From NCBI GenBank assembly GCA_942159475.1, contig OW804094.1:52262966-52326965 (forward strand): 64,000 nucleotides of DNA, read 5' to 3'. Below the pieces are notes generated by a model that worked only from the letters and a program-made list of their open reading frames with translations, did no database searches and was not told the DNA's origin. Position numbers and translations under genes: made by a program. Shown here piece after piece: positions 35,601-47,600 of the stretch (position 1 is its first letter; each line of letters opens with the position of its first letter). Source of the DNA: Sthenelais limicola (lineage: Eukaryota; Annelida; Polychaeta; Phyllodocida; Sigalionidae).

Positions 35601-38600
35601 TCACCTGAATACTTAATTTTATCTTCCCTGGTATTTTCCTCATTTGCATGGCTACACTTATAAAGAGAAGAGTAGTAATCACACCATTTTAGTTATATAT
35701 CTACAAAGAATTATGGGAAATAATACACAATGGGTTATCTGCGCAAACAGTTGCTCACTTGCCTTTTTAAACGTAAATCCTGCTATAAACAGTCATTTTC
35801 TACTGGTAGTTTACAACATAAATAGGTTGTTTTTATAATGTTGAACCTATCATCCAGGACCAAAACGCACGTCTACTGGAGCGCTTTGAACACACAGAGG
35901 GAGATTTGAGTGGACAACTGCGAGCTGCTCGAGAAGCCCTGGCATCGCGTACTACAGAGCTGGATCAGCTGAAGACTGAGTGGGGTAACCGCACAGCCGG
36001 CATTATCACCAAGCATCAGCAAGAGGTACCTCCATGTTTTAGCAAATAGGTAGAAACAAACCAAATGCATCACAACCATTTAGATCGCCCCTTTTAAAGT
36101 TGCACTCTCAGTTAACATCGGTTAAAACTAAAAAATTTCTACTTTTTTGTTCCGTTCTCTTGCAACCCATCTAAAAGTCATATGAACCAAACTTTGGAGG
36201 ATTATCAGGGTTGAAAAAACTGCTTCAAATCTTTTTAAAATATGTTTGTCCGACATATATCACATAAAAATATGCGGTTGTCCAAAGAAAGGTAAAAAAA
36301 GAAAGGAAAAAAAGCCCGAACATTTGTGGTTGTTCGATGCGAGATGCGGGATTTTTTCAACCCTGATTATGTATGGTTTATTTTTTCCACAAAATCCTTT
36401 CCTGCGGTGGCATTTTCTGTTGGATGAATTGACTTCTTATTACATGCATATGGGAATTCATTTCAAAGATGTGACTCTGGTTGCTTTCTGAAACTGCGAA
36501 TTACATACCATTGCGATTACGCATACTAATAGGTTGTCATGGTCACATGTGACCCAACAATGTCATTGATTATGCTTCGCATCTCCGTCGCTAGACGGTA
36601 GCACCGAGGAGATATATCACGCGTATCAATGACGTCACTTTTAGTCGCCTTTTTCTAGCGATCACACGCAAGCCGCGGGCCGTGCAGATTTGGTGATTTT
36701 AAGTGGAGATTAATCTAGTGAAAGATTACAAATTCTCTATCTTTAGGTCCTAGTACCTTAAATCTCATTCTTGATCAGTCTGGATCTTGATTGACAGTTG
36801 AACTTTACTTAGAAAACCGAGTTGTTTTCGATTCACTGAACTTAGCCAAGATGGCGGACAGTGCTGACAAGTCACCGAAACCTTCGACACCCAAGGAGGT
36901 GTCCGAAATTCGAGAGAAGAGCTCTGATTCTAATACCAAAGGCAGTGGTAGCAGTCACAGAAGCTCCAGTAGCAGTGGGAAGAGTCATTCCCACTCTCAT
37001 TCTCGTTCTCACAGCTCTCACAGCTCCCACAAGCACAGCAAAAGTGAGAAGAGCGACAAAGACAAGAGCAGCAGCTCGTCTAATCGACATGGATCGTCAT
37101 CATCATCGTCGCGCTCTGTGAGTTCTGATATTGCTGATAAACTTTTAGAATCGATCTCTAAGCTTAGTGACTCGGTTGGAAAAATCTCAGAACGTATGGA
37201 AGTAGTTGAAGCTGATTTGGTGAAAGCTAAAACTCCAGCGAGAAAGAAGAAACGAATCTCGTCTGACTCGAATGACGTCATAAATGACGGTTGGCTCTCG
37301 GACGCAGAGACCGCACTTGATCTGGGAGGTTTTGACGGGGTGAGTCGCTACAGCGACTTCACGAGATCTTCGTCCATCGGCATTACTCACTCAGGTAAGA
37401 GTCAGCCTACCCCGGCGACCCCTTCTACTTCCACAGCATCTGCCTCTACCCCAGGCCCCAGTTCTGATTATATTGCTAAATCTATCTGGGAATCTCTCGC
37501 AGAAGAGATTGAAGAGGAAGACCGTGTAAGCACACCAGTTCATGAGGCTATCAAAAACTTTCTTGATAAACGTTTTAGAGTTACTCTGTCTGTGGAAGGC
37601 CTTAAAGTAAAACACTGGACTGGAACAATCGCAGGTCATACAGCTCAATTATGGTTGATAACTGGGAACCCACATTATAATACTGGTTTCTGGGCAATGG
37701 TATTGCCAGAATCAATCAAGTAATTTCTTTCCCGCTCTCTCCAAACCCTGTCCTTGGTGCTGCCATATTGCCATATGTATGACACTAACTCGGGCCTGTT
37801 CATTACCGGTATATGTGGTCAGTGCGTGGTCATGGTCTAATGAGTGTGGCAGTAAATAGTAAACAGTACGGCAGGCACAGAACAGATGAAATATTAGAGG
37901 GGGGCACAATATTTTGGGAGGGGGGGGGTCATAGAAATTCACATAACTGTTTTGTTATAGTCAATAATAGATAACCTTGATGGATTTGTATTGAGAATAA
38001 TCAGCAGCAAACAGTAGAAGTATGATCAGGAGAAAATGATTTGAGAGACCTCCCCTGTCTGCTATATATATATATGTGATGTGTTTCAGGAAAATGAGTC
38101 ACAAGTTTTTTTTCACAAGATCTCTTTATTGGAATGTTCTGATATTTGGAGGGTTTAGCATTTATAGTCATATAAATCCATGTGACAAATTTCGGGACAT
38201 TGTATTAAATATTCCTTGTGTTTTGAAGGCCTTTGTTTCGAGTAATTACTTTAATGGTAAATACCCATCTAGAAACATTAAAAATTTTGATTAAACTTAA
38301 AATACAAAAATACTTATACTTACGCAAATTGATATTTTTCAAAGTTATTTATTTATAAGATATCTTTGTTGGAATATTCTAATTATTAGGAGGTTTAGCA
38401 CTTACTGGCATATGAATCCATTATGACATTGTATTAAATATATCCTTGCATATTGAAGGCCTTTGTATGGAGTATATTTAGTTACTTTACTGGTAATTAC
38501 ACATCCAGAAATATTGCAAACTTTTTTTTTCAAAAATAAAAATATCAAACATAAAATATAGAAATATGTTAGGTTTACTATCATTGGAATCAGCTTGATC

Positions 38601-41600
38601 TCCCCTTTTTATATATGGTGATATCTCAAAATCCATATGTTGCGACTTATGACTCATTTCCCTAAAACGGATCACATATGTATACATGTGTGTGTACTTG
38701 ACTGCCCCCTTCCCCCCCCCCCCCCCCCCCCCCCCCCTGATTCCGCCGTGCCTGTATGGTACACATGGCCGTGCAACCCAGTAAACATGGCTAGTCAACA
38801 AGGTTGTAGTGAGAATGAGGAAGAGAAAGTTTAGTCCAATCCTCTCTTAGGGGTTGAAGGCTACCAATTCGAGCAAAGAATGAGATCCATGCAGTCTTTC
38901 CTTTGCCAGAAGTTTGGATGTACCACCCATATGACTCACAGATAAGCATCAATGAAAACAAGAGTTGGAGTTGATTTGAGACAAACACATACACTCTCTA
39001 CCTTAGGCCAAGAGAAGGAAGTGAGCTGGTGCTCTGCTGACGTCATGTTCACATAGCATTCTGGGAATATTGTTCCCACCAGCTTACCGGATAACAGCCA
39101 GTTAGAACATGAAGAAATCACTCTGCAATGACTTATAAATGATCGAATTACATATTACAATGTACAGAACATCAAATTGTAGTTTTTTCCAACGTCTGAA
39201 ATGGTATTATACGCAGTCCAGGGTTCCCCTTTAAAAAGGTAATGGATGAGTATAGGAGGCCTAGCAATTTGGAGTATATGCAGCCCCATCAAATCAATAC
39301 TAAGATTTGTGACGCTTTGCCCAAGGAGGCGAAAGAGAATTATGAAAAGTTGAAGCGCAACGAGATCTTGTTTCTGAGAATTATTACTGCGGTTTTGGCT
39401 GCTGCCCAGAAATTGAAAGAAAAAGAGCCTGAAGCTAAGTGGGTCACAGAACCTATGAAGGATATCGCCAATGCAGTAGCTATGGCTTCCTATTTTAGTC
39501 GTTTTAAACTTGTAAAGGACAGACATGAGGCCATACGATCTTTCCTCCCTACGGAGTACAAAACACTAGCCAACGACTCAAACCCCCCTGGTGTTACCTT
39601 ATTATCTGACAATCTCAAGGGTTCGTTAGAAGAGAGCGAACATGTGGCCAGGCTGGCCAAAAAGATGGAAGATATGAAGAAATCATGGTCTGACAGCAAG
39701 AACAAACCAAAACAGGGCAAATTACCCCCAAACCAAGGCAACGGTAAAGGAAAGGGGAAGGGAAAGAATTTTAATGGTAAATTCAAGAAGTCGTTCCCCA
39801 AGAACGGAGACAAATCAGGTAAGTCTTCGGATTTTCGGAAGGGGGATGCCGGCCAAAAGGAATAGAGCCTCGGCGAGGCAGGTCTGTATCAAATTGTTTT
39901 GATTCAACCTTGGTTGTGTCCCCAATCGTGAATAAATTTATTCCAGGAAATATTAGATTCTATTTGACTAACTGGGAGAAGATCTGTACTGATCAATGGG
40001 TGCTATCTCAAGTAGAAGGAGTTACACTCGATTTTGAAAAAAATCCTGTTCAGAAGTCAGTCCCTAGGGAATATAGAATGAACGATATTCAGAGTAAAGC
40101 TCTCCAATTAGAAGTTGATAAACTTTTGGTAAAAGGTGTAATCACACAAATTCAAGCAAAGCAGGCAAAATTTATTGCAAATGTGTTTCTTAGACACAAG
40201 CCGGAAAGCAAATGGCAATTAATTATCGATCTGACAGTTTTGAACCATTACATAAGAAAAGAACATTTCAAAATGGATAATCTTGAATCCGCGATTGACC
40301 TGTTAGAGAAAGGAGCCTTTATGGCTTCTCTGGACCTTAAGGAAGCATACTACTCGCTTAATTTAGACCCTGAATTTAGAGATTACATTACTTTCCAATG
40401 GAAAGGTAGAGTTTACCGGTTCAATGCAGTTCCATTTGGTCTCTCACCCACTCTGAGGGTTTTCACAAAAATTCTCAAACCTGTATTTGCCTCTCTAAGA
40501 AGAGAGGGCATTCTGTGCTTCAATTATATCGATGATATTTTTATTTTAGGGAGCACAAGGAAAGAATGTGCAGACGGAGTGGAGAGAATCGAGAAGGTAA
40601 TTACCAGTTTGGGGTTTTTTATCCACCAAGAAAAATCCCAAAAGGTCCCATCACAAGAACTAACGTTTTTGGGCTATATTCTGAATTCGGTTGACATGTC
40701 AGTTAGACCTACCCCTGAAAAAATTGCAAGGTTAAGGGATTGGATTGACAAATTGAGACCCAATAAAGAACACAAAATTCGGGAAGTAGCTAAGGTAGTG
40801 GGCCTGATGGTAGACCTGACAAAAGGGCTTGACTATGCGCTAGCGCATTATAAACAAATCGAGGTAGAAAAGATCCTGGCTCTTAGACGAGCAGGCCCAG
40901 CTGGGTTTGATGGAATGATGTACATCTCAAAGAAAGCTTGGGTGGACTTAGAATGGTGGTACAGTCGAGTAGTCTATGCTACTCGATTAAACAGACCTCG
41001 GGGCCCTGAACTCACGTTGACCACGGATGCGTCCCTCCAAGGGTGGGGTGCAGTGTACAATAATACCAGTACAGGTTATAGATGGGATTCCTTAATGGAG
41101 GGAAAACATATCAATGTTTTGGAAATGCAGGCAGTTCTGAACGGCCTCAATAGCCTCATGAGGGACATAAACAAGAAGAAAATTCTTATCCTTTCTGATA
41201 ACAGTACTACGGTTTCCTACATAAACAAAATGGGGGGGACCAGGTCGAAGGAATGCAATGACGTAGCCAGGAATATCTGGTTATGGGCAGAAAAACGAGA
41301 AGTGTGGTTCTTGGCCAGTCACATTCCTGGGGTAGAGAATGTCGAAGCCAATTACGCGAGCAGACATTTTACCGATAACACCGAATGGGAATTAAATCCT
41401 AAGATTTTTGACTCTGCTTGTAAAGATTTTGGCAGACCTGAAATTGATCTATTTGCTTCGCATTTGAATGCTAAAGTTCAAAAGTTTGTGAGTTGGAAAC
41501 CTGATCCTAAAGCCTCGTTTGTTGATGCTTTTTCTGTGATTTGGTCGGAATATAAATTGTGTTATTTATTTCCTCCTTTCAGTCTGATGAGCAAGTGCCT

Positions 41601-44600
41601 TCAAAAGCTCCAAGCAGAGCAAGCCACAGCGATTGTCGTGGGACCAGCATGGGCGAACCAAGTGTGGTTTCCAAAACTGTTAAAGCTAAGCCAAGGCAGG
41701 TACAGAATCGTGAAGCGAGGGCGAATGAACCTCATACCGGCCTTCAAGTCCCAAGAGGACAATCTTACAGAGACAGAACTGATAGTCGCTCTTTGTGGGA
41801 ACGCCAGATTTCTTAATTAAATCTTTCTAAGACTGCATGTGACCTTTTCGCGTGTTCCTGGCATCCAGAAACCAAAAAGGTTTATAACGTTTTCCTAAGG
41901 AGATGGAATGTGTTCTGTATTAAAAAAGGAATTGATCCGTATGATGTTGATATTGGGGTTGGAATCAATTTCCTTTGCTCACTTTTTGATCTCGGTTACT
42001 CTTATAGCTCACTTAAAGTTGCTAGAAGTGCCCTTTCTGCTGTTCTGACAGAACGGGGGGGGGGGAAGCTTTCGGGGCAAATAAGATTGTGGGTCATGTC
42101 TTGAGAGGGGCTGGTAATAGACGCCCTGCCTCGGGGAGGTATGTAGAAACATGGGATACAGATATAGTAATTGAATATCTGGCAGAACTCTCTCCTGTGA
42201 GAGGAATTTCTCTTAAATTGTTAACGTTGAAGTTCGCGACTCTGTTTTTACTGATTCATGCGCAAAGACTTCAGACCATTGTGTCAATTGATGTTGAAAA
42301 CGTATTAATGAGGGAAAACAAAGTAATCTTTGTTATCAATAAGTTGTTGAAAACGTCCAAACCGGGCGCTCAAGGTGTTCTCGAGTAAAAGTTTTCTCGA
42401 AGATCCTAGATTGTGTTTGGTAAAAGTTACGGTTGAATATGTAAGACAGACCGCAGAACTTAGAAAAGTTCAAGCTGACGGTCTGAGTAGAGGACAGTTG
42501 TTGCTTAGTTATGTTCCTCCTTATGGACCTGTATCCACAAATACAGTAGCTAGGTGGGTGTGCGAAGTTCTTGCCTCTAGTGGCGTAGATACTAACATTT
42601 TCAAAGCGCACAGCACTAGATCGGGAGCAGTCTCGAAATTAGACTCGCTGAATGTCTCAATTCCTGAGATATTGAATAGGGGACGTTGGAAGTCCGAAAA
42701 TACCTTTCGTCAATTTTACAGAAAACCTGTGATTTCTGACGTAGATATTTCTCACAGACTTTTGTCTAAGAAATGAATCTCGAGTTAATTATTGAAAATT
42801 ATCTTGATACTTTTATACTGTGATTACTACCCTAAATGTTAAAAGGGTCTTGTTGAAATACAGTTATTTACCCCTAATGTTCGGGGTTATGTTATGTCAT
42901 ATGCTGATTATGCGAATTTGACTAATAAATGTGGAGGTTTGCCTTTTTTCCTCTTGATAAAAAAGGTCTAAATTGACTGTTGTGTCAATGTGTATATATA
43001 TTGTGATTCGGGTACTAAAACTTAAAAGTCTCCTCGGTGCTCCCGTCTAGCGACGGAGATGCGGAGCATAATCAAGAAATAAACTAACCTTGGTGAAGTT
43101 TATTTCGGGTTATGCAGAGCATTGTAGTTGTTATAGACGGTAGTACAGGGGCCCACCCGTCCCACCCAGAAATTAATGGTAATTTCTACCTGTACTACTC
43201 TGCTATAATTCGATTAGATTATCGATAAATTATGGGGATCTATTACGAGTACTTAGTCCCCTCACCGTGGCTGGAAAGTGTGACGTCATCGATACGCGTG
43301 ACGTATCTCCCCTGTACTACCATCTATAACGACTACGATGCTCTGCATAACCCGAAATAAACTTCACCAAGGTTAGTTTATTTCTTGATTAAACACATTG
43401 CGCTCTTAGCGGGACTGCCTACACGCTAGCTTGCCATGAGTTTCAGTCATAGTTACGATAATATGGCAAAGAAATACAGTAATTAGTGTATTAGTAAAAT
43501 ATATATCAAATGGCACTTTGTACAGTTTATAATCAGGTCTAGGAGAGCTGAAGAATGGAAACTTCCGGACTCATTCTGTGTACAAGGAGTGTACAAAGTG
43601 GGACAAGCTGTCTGTTTTTTCTCCAATTTTGCATCAAAAGACTTGTACACACAGGACCTTAATCGCACTTATTTCCAATTGCTTGGAAGGGTTATGAATA
43701 CAAAATAAGTAAGATTTGATTCAGTGACTTCCGGTCGGCTGAGATTTAGTGAAAGCGTGTCGGAGCATTGCTCCCAAAGTTTCATCTTTTTTTCAGGACA
43801 GGAAAGCAGTGGCTTTGCCGCACATAGCGTGAAAGATACATAAACAACTCAAGAACACTGGGAACATTGATCTACCACCTGGCAAGTAGGAAATACGGTG
43901 AAAAATAACTTTTTCTGCCCTCCTCGCTCATCGGAGAATCAATTTACCGCCATCTTGATATATCGCCCACCCGAGTCGCTGGCTGAACATTTTGTTCGTC
44001 AACAGAAGCTCATGAGCCACTCTCAAACGAACTGAGGAATTACGGAAAAAACAAACTTGTGCCATAGGAACTATCCATACATCTCGTGTATTTGAACTTT
44101 ACGTGAGACATTTGCTAGACCTAGGAATAGTACACAATATCCCCGAGTCGTGGACACTGGAGGAACCCTCACGAGGAAGCCATCTTGGCGGCTCACGAGA
44201 GCCCACCTTCGGCCCACTTCAAACTAGGTATATAGACTATCCCAGCACACGGTGCAGCATCAAGTACACGGAAATAGACCTTAAAGGAAAAAGTTTTCTC
44301 CTCTCTTGTGATATGATGATTGTTAAATCCCATATATAAGTCGAAAATAGATACAAACTGTCTCAGGAAAACCCCCCACGTTAACACTAGGTGGCGTGCC
44401 AAACACCACCCCCGACTAAAGATTAGCCCGTGTTACTCACTAGGTGGGGCCACAAAGCCTCTCCCGTCTGTAAGCAGTGAAGCACTGTCGGAGAAAAGGG
44501 TTCACCCCCAGAGAAAATAAGTAAACGACTGAATTTTCAATCCTTGCTCGAAATCAATTAATAAATGATAAAGACTCATAAGGAAAATACTCTCTCCCGC

Positions 44601-47600
44601 CGGTCGGCGAAGTGATTGATTAGCTGAGACAACAGAAGCAAGGACAACTGTATATGTAATCTCCATAAAAACTAGTACCGTCGCCAGCCACCCCCCTACA
44701 AGTTGCAAAGGAGAACTGTTTTGACATAAATATTGCTGGTGTTAGAGAAAGGACTGTATGGAGGATAAGGACCTAGACGAGCCAACCAGGAAAAGAAGCA
44801 GAGGCTCAGAGAACGAAATGGCCGGTGCTAATAAGGTCGATCTGTCAGAATTTCTGAACAAGTTGGACAAAAAAATGGATGAATGTATAGGGGTCAGTAA
44901 GGCTGCCACGGAGAAGGCAGAAAAGACAGATGCCAAGGTGGAAATTGTTATAACAGAACAAGGAAAGTTGCTCACTGAGGTAGAAACGATTAAGGCTGAT
45001 AATACGAAAAGAGATAGAAGACTAAGCGACCTTGAGAAACAGATGGCAGCAAGAACAGATGGTGAAAAGGAAATAAAAGAGGTCATGGTGAGAAAGGAAG
45101 ATCCGGCATTCATGAGAATAGCTGAAGACGCTGGAAGAGCTGCGGTGAGGCACATTGCTGAAGAAAAGGAGAAGCTTGCCATGAACTTAATGTTTGAGAT
45201 GGCGTTATTTAAAGAAACATTTGTGGCAAAAGAAAAAGTGGAGAAAATGTTCGAAGAAATATTCCTACAAATAATGGAGATCGAGGTAAAAGTGCTGAAC
45301 TTTATACGAATTGGCCCTCATGTGAAGGTGGTTTTCCCCTCAGCCGAAGAAGCTGACAGGGTATGGGAGCACAGATTCAAGCTGAAGCACTATTATAGCC
45401 CAATATCCGGGAACAAGATATACGTCAACAGAGACTTACCCAGAGGTCTAAGAGAAAGGACAAAGAGGGCTGAATACCTAGCGAGGGTAGCCAGGAGAGA
45501 GGGGCTATTCAAAAAGGTGTACGCCATCGACGACAAGATATATATATTATGCAGATGGTACAATCTACGAGCCGGACCAGTTTAACCTTCTGCCGCAATG
45601 CATATCCCCAGCCTTTACCTCTAAGAAGGAGAATGATGAAGTCTTTATATTCTTCTCTTCAGACTCGCCGTTGTCGAACCACTTCAAAGCTAAGTTCAGG
45701 TTGGAAGGAGTGACATATGAGCATATAGAGCAGTTCCTGGCATATCAATGTTCTAGGTTCGTAGAGGACCCCTTAAAGGCAGCTACAGTGTTGAGAATTA
45801 AAAGCGCAGAGGACTGCAAAGCCATCCTAACTACTCTTAAAGCCTACACTCAATACGAGGAATGGATGAAGAGAGTGCCTGACAGTCTATACCCCGCACT
45901 CAAGGCAAAAGTTAAGTTCCACAAGGAGATAGGGGAATACCTCATGAACACGGGGGACAAGATGATTGGTGAGGCGTCCCCGTCGGACAGCAGGTGGGGA
46001 ATCGGCTTCCCAATATCAGACGAGATGGCCCTAGATCCCAACAATTGGAGAAAGGAGGGCAACATCCTCGGTCTCGCCTGGATGAGGGTGAGAGAGTGGG
46101 TAAAGGAAGAGGAGAAGAAGAAGGAAGCCAAGGAGCAAAAGAAAGAGGAGCCCAACGTTGACAAGGCTGACACCCCTCCAGAAAGACCGCTGGAGGAAGA
46201 TAAGGGTGCCGCGGAGGGCACTACGGCAAAGGACGCAGAAACGGAAGGCATGGAGGTAGTGCCATAGAGAGCGTGATAAAGAAGAAAGTGAAGACACAGA
46301 GACTGTCCAATATAAGAACAATGGAGGTCCTTGAAAAGATTTCTCTGATTTCCGTCAATGTTAATGGTCTGGGCAATGGTAAAAAGAGAAAGGCCATCTT
46401 TACTAAATTAAAAAAAGAAAGAAACGCTATTATATGCCTTCAAGAGACTCATAGTAGTTTAGACGAAGAAACCATTTGGCACAGCCAATGGGAAGGTCAG
46501 AGTTACTTTGTGCATGGCAGTTCCAACGCAAGGGGGGTAGCTATCCTGGTTTCGAAAGATTTTAAGGGTAATATAAGTGGGAGGGGTTGTAACCAGGATG
46601 GTAGAATAGCATTTGTTGACGTTGAGTGTGATAATAAGGAACTGAGTATCTTTTCTGTGTATCTTCCAACGCATGATAAATACAAACAGCAGCAAGAGAC
46701 ATGTAATGAATTATATGAAATGATGTGTAAAAAGCCGGAGAGAAGCTTTATTGTTATGGGGGACCTCAACATGGACCTTGCAGGGCTGTCAAATGAGAGT
46801 AAAAAACCAGATATTACACTAGCCAAAAACAAACCTGTGTATAAAATGTACGAAATATCAAAACACTTTGATCTGGTTGATATCATACATGAATTATCCG
46901 ATGGTAAGCCTCCCTTAACATGGAGAAGAAATCACCAGTGGTCAAGGTTAGACTATTGTTTAGTTGAAGCTTCACTGAGAAGTATAATGTGCGACACTAT
47001 CACCACTACCTGTGTTAATACAGACCACTGTATAATTAAAGTTGAAATGTTGTCAGAAGTTCAAAAAAGAGGTCCCGGATTTTGGAAACTTAATAAGAAA
47101 ATGTTGCAGGACGACGAATATATCATGAGAATGCACGGGGTTATAGAAGAAGTTAAGGGAATGAACGACATGGAAAGTGAGAGGGAGAGATGGGAATTCC
47201 TTAAGTTCAAAGTTAAGACAGAGTCAATTAGATTTGCCAAAGCCAAAGCGAGAGGGAGAAGAGATAGAGAGAGACAACTACAGAACAGGCTAGACATTTT
47301 AATGAAAATGGAGCAGACGAGCGAAGACGAGCTAATAGAGATGGATAGCATTAGGGATGAGCTCAAATCAGATAGCCTAATAAGAGCGCAGGGGGCATTA
47401 GCTAGAAATAGAGCTAGGTGGCTGGCTGAAGGGGAAAAGCCGTCAGCGTACTTCCTTAGCCTAGAAAAAAGAAATTACAACTCAAAGACCATCAAAAGGC
47501 TCCGCATAGACGGGGTGGAAGTTACTGATCCTAGCAAAATTCTTCAGGCGAAGTCAGCGTTTTACAAGGAGTTATACAGCGAGCAAGAAATCTTAGGAGA

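Larger units (their letters stand above)
37602..39234. mobile_element. TTAA-flanked DNA transposon insertion, Kolobok/piggyBac-like, non-autonomous
   Basis: Comparison with the intact ORF1 of DIRS copy 2 shows 1.6 kb inserted in copy 1. The target TTAA is duplicated (37602-37605 and 39231-39234). The ends are inverted: AGTAAAACACTGGACTG against the complement of the right end, AGGGGAACCCTGGACTG. Of about 18 positions some 13 match. TTAA duplication and an AG start point to Kolobok rather than piggyBac, which starts CCY; this is inference. No transposase frame. A TA-flanked MITE lies inside it (38071-38678). Confidence 0.75.
36851..39865 (+). pseudogene. DIRS copy 1 ORF1, split by a TTAA insertion
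   Basis: ATG at 36851 sits in a strong context (gccaagATGG), and copy 2 has the same context. The N-terminal part (to 37605) is rich in Ser/His/Lys (repeated SHSHS and SSSS), then a coiled helix ([20 protein letters not shown]), a KKKR-like basic patch and a structured region. It is cut at 37605 by an insertion and resumes at about 39235 with [15 protein letters not shown], ending in a Lys/Gly-rich tail ([15 protein letters not shown]). It resembles a Gag without a zinc finger; the basic tail probably binds nucleic acid. It carries a foreign C terminus in this copy. Confidence 0.85.
36570..43071 (+). mobile_element. DIRS-type tyrosine-recombinase retrotransposon, copy 1 (decayed)
   Basis: 6.5 kb including a 1.6-kb insertion. 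Ends are 43-bp inverted repeats, 36570-36612 (ttatgcttcgcatctccg...) and 43029-43071, nearly complementary. No target duplication is evident. Order: Ser/His-rich ORF1 (36851-39865, interrupted), RT/RNase H/methyltransferase-like ORF2 (39910-41820), recombinase (to 42776, broken). The layout and the inverted ends define DIRS elements, in contrast to the split-repeat families at 13613 and 52344. A better-preserved copy begins at 59905. It sits sense in a SASS6 intron. Confidence 0.9.

Noticed and set aside
36851..37605. Ser/His-rich frame could be a host SR-like splicing protein
   Set aside because: The same ORF is present intact in the DIRS copy at 60187, in the same place relative to the terminus and RT frame, so it is the element's ORF1.
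36570..43071. LTR retrotransposon or retrovirus-like element
   Set aside because: Ends are inverted, the integrase is a tyrosine recombinase, and no protease or DDE integrase is present.
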